This document shows, piece after piece, positions 57,809 to 64,000 of a stretch of DNA of 64,000 nt. This DNA is from Elephas maximus indicus (lineage: Eukaryota > Chordata > Mammalia > Proboscidea > Elephantidae), in contig NC_064826.1 in the NCBI RefSeq assembly GCF_024166365.1, forward strand, positions 19,802,001-19,866,000. Reading direction: 5' to 3'. A model generated the notes under the pieces. The model saw only the letters and a program-made list of their open reading frames with translations. It did no database searches and was not told where the DNA came from. Each line of letters starts with the position of its first letter. Position 1 is the first letter of the stretch. The position numbers and the translations under genes were made by a program.

Positions 57809-59488
57809 TGTCTTAGTCTTCTGGTGCTGCTGTAGCAGAAATGCCACAAGTAGGTGGCTTTAAAGAACAGAAATGTATTTTCTCACAGTCCTGAAGGCTA
57901 AAGTCCACATCAGGGTCTCAGCTGTGTTGATTTCTTCCTTGGGAGAGCCCCAGGCGGTCCTTGGTTGCTGGCTGATAGACAGACCTCACATGATATCTGA
58001 TTTCCCCCTAAGTGTGCACACCTTAGAACCTATTTTGCCCTTTTTCTTTTTTTATTTTTATTGGGCTTTAAGTGAAAGTTTACAAATCAAGTCAGTCTCT
58101 CATACAAAAATTTATATACACCTTGCTATATACTCCTAATTGCTCTCCCCCTAATGAGACAGCACACTCCTTCCCTCCACTCTCTCTTTCTGTGTCCATT
58201 AGGCCAGCTTCTGACTCCCTCTGCCCTCTCATCTCCCCTCCAGACAGGAGGTGCCAACATAGTAATCATGTGTCTACTTGATCCAAGAAGCTCATTCTTT
58301 ACCAGAATCATTTTCTATCCCATTGTCTAATCCAATCCCTGTCTGAAGAGTTGGCCTTGGGAATGTTTCCTGTCTTGGGCTAACAGAAGGTCTGGGGACC
58401 ATGACCACCGGGGTCCTTCTAGTCTCAGTCAGACCATTAAGTCTGATCTTTTTATGAGAATTTGGGGTCCACACCCCACTGCTCTCCTGCTCTCTCAGGG
58501 ATTCTCTGCTATGTTCCCTGTCAGGGCAGTCATCGGTTGTAGCCAGGCACCATCTAGTTCTTCTGGTCTCAGGATGATGTAGTCTCTGGTTCATGTACCC
58601 CTTTCTGTCTCTCGGGCTCGTAATTACCTTGTGTCCTTGGTATTCTTCATTCTCCTTTGATCCAGGTGGGTTGAGACCAATTGATGCATCTTAGATGGAG
58701 GCTTGCTAGTATTTAAGACCCCAGACGCCACTCTTCAAAGTGGGATGCAGAATGTTTTCTTAATAGATTTTATTATGCCAGTTGACTTAGATGTCCCCCA
58801 AAACCGTGGTCCCCAAAGCCCCACCTCTGCTATGTTGGCCTTTGAAGTGTTCAGTTTATTCAGGAAACTTCTTTGCTTTTGGTTTAGTCTAGTTGTGCTG
58901 CCCTCTCCTGTACTGTGTGCTGTCTTTCCCTTCACCTAAAATAGTTCTTATCTACTATCTAATTAGCGAATACCCCTCTCACTTCTTCCCTCCCTCCCCC
59001 CTCGTAACCATCAAAGAATATTTTCTTCTCTGTTTAAACTATTTCTCAAGTTCTTATAATAATGGTCTTATATGATATTTGTCCTTTTGCAGCTGACTAA
59101 TTTCACTCAGCATAATGCCTTCCAGATTCCTCCATGTTATGAAATGTTTCACAGATTCATCACTGTTCTTTGTTGATGTGTAGTATTCCATTGTGTGAAT
59201 ATACCATAATTTATTTATCCATTCATCCATTGATGGGCACCTTGGTTGCTTCCATCTTTTTGCTATTGTAAACAGTGCTGCAGTGAACATGGGTGTGCAT
59301 ACATCTGTTTGTGTAAAGTTTGCCCTTTTTCTAACTCAGAAGTGATTAGATTTAGAACCCACCCTACCGGGATATGATCTAAATAACATAACAAAGAAAA
59401 CTCTATTTCCAAACAGGATGACATCCACAGGTATAGGGGTTAGGATTCCAACACATATTTTGGGGGACACAATTCTATCCATCATAAT
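57809..59488 (-). mobile_element. MaLR-type LTR split by an L1
   Basis: The LTR 3' end starts TGTCTTAGTCTTCTGGTGC at 57809. Its other half resumes at 59331 (CTAACTCAGAAGTGATTAG) and runs to about 59488 (CACAATTCTATCCATCATAA). Exact flanking duplication not settled. Confidence 0.8.
58046..59318 (-). mobile_element. 5'-truncated L1, 1.27 kb, in the MaLR LTR
   Basis: Poly-T start, 3' UTR matching 348-1355 closely, then the ORF2 C-terminus (59290-59054, with SMDEWINKLWYIHTMEYYT). Bounded by the perfect 12-bp duplication TTTGCCCTTTTT at 58034-58045 and 59319-59330. It belongs to the same L1 family as the 7 kb copy. Confidence 0.93.
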
Positions 59489-60651
59489 GTACAGGGATTG
59501 ATGGGAAGAAATGCCTGTGTAGGCTGAAGGTGAGACAGCACGAGATGGCAGGAGTGCCTTCAAACCGTGGTGCAGGTCTGACACCTGTGAAGAAAGACAG
59601 GAAGGAAGCAGGATGGGGCAAGACAACCCCACACTGCAGCGCAGTTCTGAGAAAGTTCCAGCTAGGCTAATGTGGCACCTCCAAGCCCAAGCTTCAAGTC
59701 AGAGGAGCTCTGCATCCCCCAGGACAGCCATGCTTCAGCACTAGCTGGGAGTAGCCCATGGGAAGCGTGGTATCGTCATAAACATGGTGACCAGTCCGTG
59801 GGTCAGCCATGCTTATGCTGCTGGAGGTCTGAACAACATGTTTTCTACACTGTGGTGTGAAAAGTGCCACCAGGGCCATGGACACAGCTATCTGGGCACA
59901 TAAACGACATTTCAGGGAAACTGAGAAAGTGACATTTGTCCTGGATCTTAAAGACAGGATTGTGCCAGAAAGAAAAGGACAGGGCCGTCTATCACACTAT
60001 TTAGTGCTGGAACACAAACTTCCGTTTGTTCCTCCTTCATTGTTCCTGGAGTGTGATTTCTGTCTCCTCAATGAGACCATAAATTTCCTCCATCAGGAGC
60101 CGTGTCCTACACATTCCTGGTATCCCTCCTCAAGCCCTCACGCCCTGCAGTGTTCCAGCTTTTTTAATCTGCCCCCCACCAGGAAAGAAGATTTTGTAAA
60201 GCTTTACTTTCTTTAGTTTGCATTATGAAAACAACATTTCTTTTTCTATTTCTGAATATCAAGCTGTCCTATAATTTTGAATATGTTTTGCTCACAACAC
60301 ACACATTGGGGGAGAGTGCCTGAGCCTTCTAAGATTCCTTCAAGAAAAGACAAGCCCAGCTGAAAAGGGGGAGGCGTGGGGGAGGCAAACAGCCTCGCTG
60401 AGGGAGCTTCTTTCTGCCTCCAGCCAGCAATCTAAGATGTCCAAGAGTCAGTTTATCCATTTTCTCACAAAGTTGGAACAGATGAACTCAATGTTGCAAG
60501 CTGAAATTAGGGCCAGGCAGGAAGCATAGTGGTAAAGGAATTGGGGCCTCAGAAGTATGCTGAGCCTAATCCTCTGGACCCTTCCAAAGCACCTCAGGAA
60601 GATGAAAATTACCTCTTTGTAAAAGAGCCATTTTCTAGAAGATAACCTGGG
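59489..60651. other. Intergenic, unassigned
   Basis: No gene or named repeat. The open frame at 59857-60216 has no recognised domain and no splice or promoter support. Confidence 0.4.
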
Positions 60652-60846
60652 GTGGGGGCACAGTGGTTAAGCGCTCAGCTGCTAACTGAAAGGTCAGCAG
60701 TTCAAATCTGCCAGCCACTCCATGGGAGAAAGATATGGCAGTCTGCTTCCGTGAAGATTTACAGCCTTGGAAACCCTGTGGGGCAGTTGTACATTGTCCT
60801 GTAGGGCCGCTATGAGTGGGAATCGACTCGACAGCAATGGGTTAAC
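60652..60846 (+). mobile_element. AfroSINE-type SINE, long form
   Basis: GGGCACAGTGGTTAAGCGCT to CAGCAATGGGTTAACC with the middle block. The usual GGAGCCCTGGT start is missing or degraded. Confidence 0.85.
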
Positions 60847-61468
60847 CTGAGGCAGAGTGCTGCTGCTCTAGCTTCCCACCCCAGGCGATCACTTCCTTGG
60901 CAAGAGCCAAGATGGAGGCCATTAGGCTGAAAGCTGGGGAGTGGGAGGAGCTCCAAAACCTGTTTCCACACAAAGGAAACCACTGGGCTAGGGTCTAGCT
61001 TCAGGGACTAGCCACCCGTAAGCACCTGAAAGCAAATATTGGGGAGGCCTGCAGTAGCCACACTGAATGCACTAACTGGACAACCATCCATGGCAGCCTT
61101 ACTCCAGAGAAGCCCCAAGCATGCTAAACAAAGGCTCTAAGACAATCCTCAGAGACCCTCAAACCAACCTACAAAATGGGTTGTTAAAGAGGCAGAAGGA
61201 CAACGAGACCCCAGTGTCCATTCTAGGGGTGAAGGGGGACAATGGACAAGGGAGATCCTGGCAGAGAGCATGAACGGGGGCAGTCAGGATGGCTGGATGC
61301 AGTAGCTGGACAAGACATCAGCTGTCTCCCTTGGCAAGTGTGTTTGGGGCCATAAGCAGTACAGTTGTGTGTTTGGAGAGAGTCTGTGAGAATTACGAGC
61401 AACCAAGTGGTGAGTTGTAGTGGACATCTCTCATTTTCCCTGCCCAGTAGCCTTCTCCTTCTGATAAC

Positions 61469-61623
61469 TCATAGCTGTTGCCGTTGAGTCAATTCTGACT
61501 CATAGTGACCCTATAGGACAGAGTTGAACTGCCCCATAGGGTTTCCAAAGAGCAGCTGGTGAATTCGAACTGCCGACTTTTTGGTTAGCAGCCGCACTCT
61601 TAACCACTGTACCACGAGAGCTC
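61469..61623 (-). mobile_element. AfroSINE-type SINE, short form
   Basis: ATAGCTGTTGCCGTTGAGTC to GTACCACGAGAGCTCC, with CTTCTGAT words on both sides (about 61459 and 61625) as target duplication. Confidence 0.87.
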
Positions 61624-61894
61624 CCTTCTGATGACAGCACCTCCATTTTCCCTCAGGGGCCACCCTTTCCCCACTCTGAGGCTGCGTGATTCAAGTGAGG
61701 CTAGTCACCCTACTCTTACCCCAGCTCCTAGGGATGGACCGACAAGTTCATTTTCTTTCTTGAGCTTTTTCAAGTTGGCTTTCTGTCACATGGGACTAAA
61801 AGCCATGACAGCAATACAAGATATTCCCTAACTTCAGACAAGAGCAAAATGAGACAGGGACTGCCTTCAAGGAGTAGGCAGACCGTCACAAACC

Positions 61895-62010
61895 TGTTCT
61901 GTGATTTTGGGCAGGTCACATCACATCTCTGGGCCTCAGGTTCCTCGTCTATAAAATGGGGGAGTTGGACAGAATGCTCTCTGGGTCCATTCAGCTGTGA
62001 CATTTTACGA
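61895..62010 (+). mobile_element. MIR relic
   Basis: GATTTTGGGCAGGTCACATC and CTGGGCCTCAGGTTCCTCGT then TATAAAATGGGG are the MIR core in sense orientation. Confidence 0.8.
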
Positions 62011-64000
62011 TTCTAGGACATCTGGATTTTTTGCCCCCAAACAAGTCACAGTTGTGACGACAGCTCCCAGGGCAGGCAGCGGCTCACAAGCTCTGCGGGG
62101 AAATCAGAATAGAGCCCTGGAGGGACCAGGTGCCCGATGGACAGCGTCAGCTGAGAGGGGCCACACTCTGGGGAGGCTGCAGGACTGGGGTGTCCCTGAG
62201 CCTGGGAGAGGAGGTCCAGCCAGCAGCCTCTTCCAGGTGGGCTTTTGTACTGAGTGCCCAGGAGATTCTGCATGTTTGCTTGCTTTGCTTTGACACTGCA
62301 GACCTGTCCATTTAAAGAGGCTAGTGGTGTTTGCCTCCAAAAGTGGAGGCAAAATTTTTCCTTGGAGGAAGAGACACCTGTAGAGAGAAGCATTCTAGTG
62401 AGTCTTTAGGAAATGTCAAGTCGGAGCCCAAATCCCAAAAGGAAGCATTTGGAAGAGAGAGGAACCAAGCAGGAATGTACCACAATGCAAATGGGAAAAT
62501 GGGGGGCGGGGTGCTTCTTGGTGAGCCTGAGGGAGGAGTTGGGGAGCACTTGGAAGGGCACTCCTCCACCTGGGGGAACAGGCTGACCCCAGCAACATGG
62601 GGACAAGCAGGGGACCAAGCAGGAGAAGGCCTATGGGGCTACGCCATGAAGGAACACGAGCCACCAACTCTGGTAGCAATGACATCCACCATCCAGCTTG
62701 TTTTAATTTTCTACACTGTATTTCCTTCCTGTATTCCCAAATCTCCAGTAAAATTTTGTGAACTGTTACCCCCTGGTCTTAGCTATGTTTGGGGGATTGA
62801 GAGAGGTGGGGTGAGGGGGCCACAGAACTGGGTGAAGCTGGTTAGGAGCAAGCAGCCAACTGCAGACTCTGGGGCAAGTGGCTAGAGAGGGACAAGCCAC
62901 ATGGAACAGGTTACCATTCCCAAAGATTGCCAGAAATACTCTGGGAGGAAGCCTGAATGGGCCTGGAGCTGTCCTTCAGGAGACCCTCCAGAAGAACATT
63001 CCTGTCCCCAAGCTCCAGGCATGATCAGCCATGCTGGGGACAGGGCCGAAGGAGCCTGGCAGTGCAGTGCTGCATCCCAGGGCCCACAGCAACTGGGACA
63101 GTTGGCAGAGCCCAAGAACACATCCCAGGAAACCCCAGGATAGTCTTCTTACCAGGAGCACTCCAAGGAGCCCGCCTCAGCACACACCAGGACCGACCAT
63201 TCCCCAGTCGGGAGGCAGCAGTGGCCAGGCTCAGTCCTCGGACATTAACAGAGGGAGAACAGCAGCAGCATGGTGGGATGCCACTGACCAGTCTGCGAAG
63301 CGCTGACTGGCTTGCTGCTCGCTGGACTTTCACAGCCCTTACTATGTGGCTCCCGGACCTACTTGTTTTTCTAAGGGGTTTTTTTTTTTTTTTTTTGTAA
63401 AGCTGTTTTTCTCTCTGGCCCTGTCTGTCTTTGGAGGAGGGTGAAAGGAGTTAATGGCACCTCGCTGTTCTCCCTGGATCCCAGCGGTTTCATCAGCCCG
63501 GGGCCAAAATGTTGAGCACGTGGTCCCTGACCCTTGGCCTCGGCCCTGTGCTCACACCGACGTCTTTCACGTTCCACGATACCCACTGGTTTGTTTTTTT
63601 AAGAAAGCACTAACTGCAACACACTCACTGTGGTTCTTTATAGCTTTCCATATGTATAACTACTTCTCTCTTCGGTTTTTCCAACGTTTTTTTCTTTTAA
63701 ATAAACGCTCATAAATTTTACTGGTGAAAAGGATAAAAAAATATACCTAAAAAAAGCACTTTGTTGGCGGGGGGAAGGGAAACAAACTCAAGCAGAATGC
63801 AAAAAAAAAAAAAAAAAAAACATCAACTGAACTCCTATGGAGCTTTTTATACCTAAGAAAATGGGGGGAAGTTTCCAGTTTTACAAAAAAGAGATTATTC
63901 TGTCATATGCATATTACTTGCATATCTAAGTCTTCAGCTTTATTTATTATTATTATTGTGATAAGTATATAGGCCACAGACCATTTGTCATTTCTACATT
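62011..64000. other. Intergenic end of window, 3'-UTR-like tail near 63.4-63.8 kb
   Basis: No exon of CPA5, the expected next gene, was found on the - strand. A T-run (about 63379-63398) precedes about 300 bp that becomes AT-rich and ends with AATAAA at about 63701, followed by a 20-base A-run near 63802. This looks like a transcript 3' end or a retrocopied tail, but I do not recognise the source. Confidence 0.35.

Noticed and set aside
62331..62885. Open frame of 184 codons on the + strand
   Set aside because: No known domain, G+C-rich, without start or splice context. Probably chance.
1..64000. CRISPR array, toxin-antitoxin, phage or biosynthetic cluster
   Set aside because: Exon-intron genes, MIR, L1 and MaLR repeats identify a mammalian chromosome. 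Direct repeats seen are target-site duplications or a minisatellite.

Overview
This is a mammalian nuclear window, and the repeats point to an afrotherian, most likely an elephant or a close paenungulate relative. More than twenty copies of a tRNA-derived SINE share a body reading GAGCCCTGGTGGCACAGTGG and a core reading GGGTCGCTATGAGTCGGAAT, as in the AfroSINE families. They sit beside RTE-clade (BovB-like) LINE pieces whose 3' ends match the SINE tail. The window also holds placental L1 and MaLR LTR copies and older hAT-Charlie, MER5 and MIR relics. I saw no CRISPR array, bacterial operon or other prokaryotic system.

Two protein-coding genes are recognisable, and they converge. CEP41 (TSGA14; a centrosomal and ciliary protein with a rhodanese-like domain) runs on the + strand. 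Nine coding exons lie between 18855 and 38459, with every splice phase compatible. The first ~32 residues are not found and probably lie upstream of the window, so 1-18854 is probably intron. CPA1 (pancreatic carboxypeptidase A1) runs on the - strand. All ten coding exons lie between 56561 and 49134 and give 419 codons with all catalytic residues. The CEP41-CPA1 tail-to-tail order matches human 7q32, where MEST lies beyond CEP41 and CPA5/CPA4/CPA2 lie beyond CPA1.

Layout: 1-12600 is almost entirely LINE sequence. A near full-length 7 kb L1 is inserted into an older L1 and itself carries a short L1 insertion; a MaLR LTR and SINEs are also present. From 12600 to 38459 are CEP41 introns and exons, with SINEs, MaLR LTRs, an RTE fragment and a complete hAT-Charlie relic with an 8-bp target duplication. 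38460-42930 is nearly repeat-free and probably holds the CEP41 3' UTR and conserved noncoding DNA. 43000-49050 is repeat-rich intergenic DNA. 49055-56600 is CPA1, with a plausible TATA box and a PTF1-like bipartite promoter site. 57800-64000 is intergenic and holds a MaLR LTR split by a truncated L1, SINEs and unassigned sequence.

The window does not contain an obvious novel enzymatic system. The most interesting material is (i) the shared 3' tail of the SINE and RTE elements, which implies a parasite-of-a-parasite mobilisation system, with two tail types and two body lengths; (ii) repeated re-insertion of SINEs at one target word; (iii) small changes in the two genes: Val at the S1' pocket position 255 of CPA1, a thinned-out tryptic activation site, and an in-frame 18-bp duplication in the last CEP41 exon.
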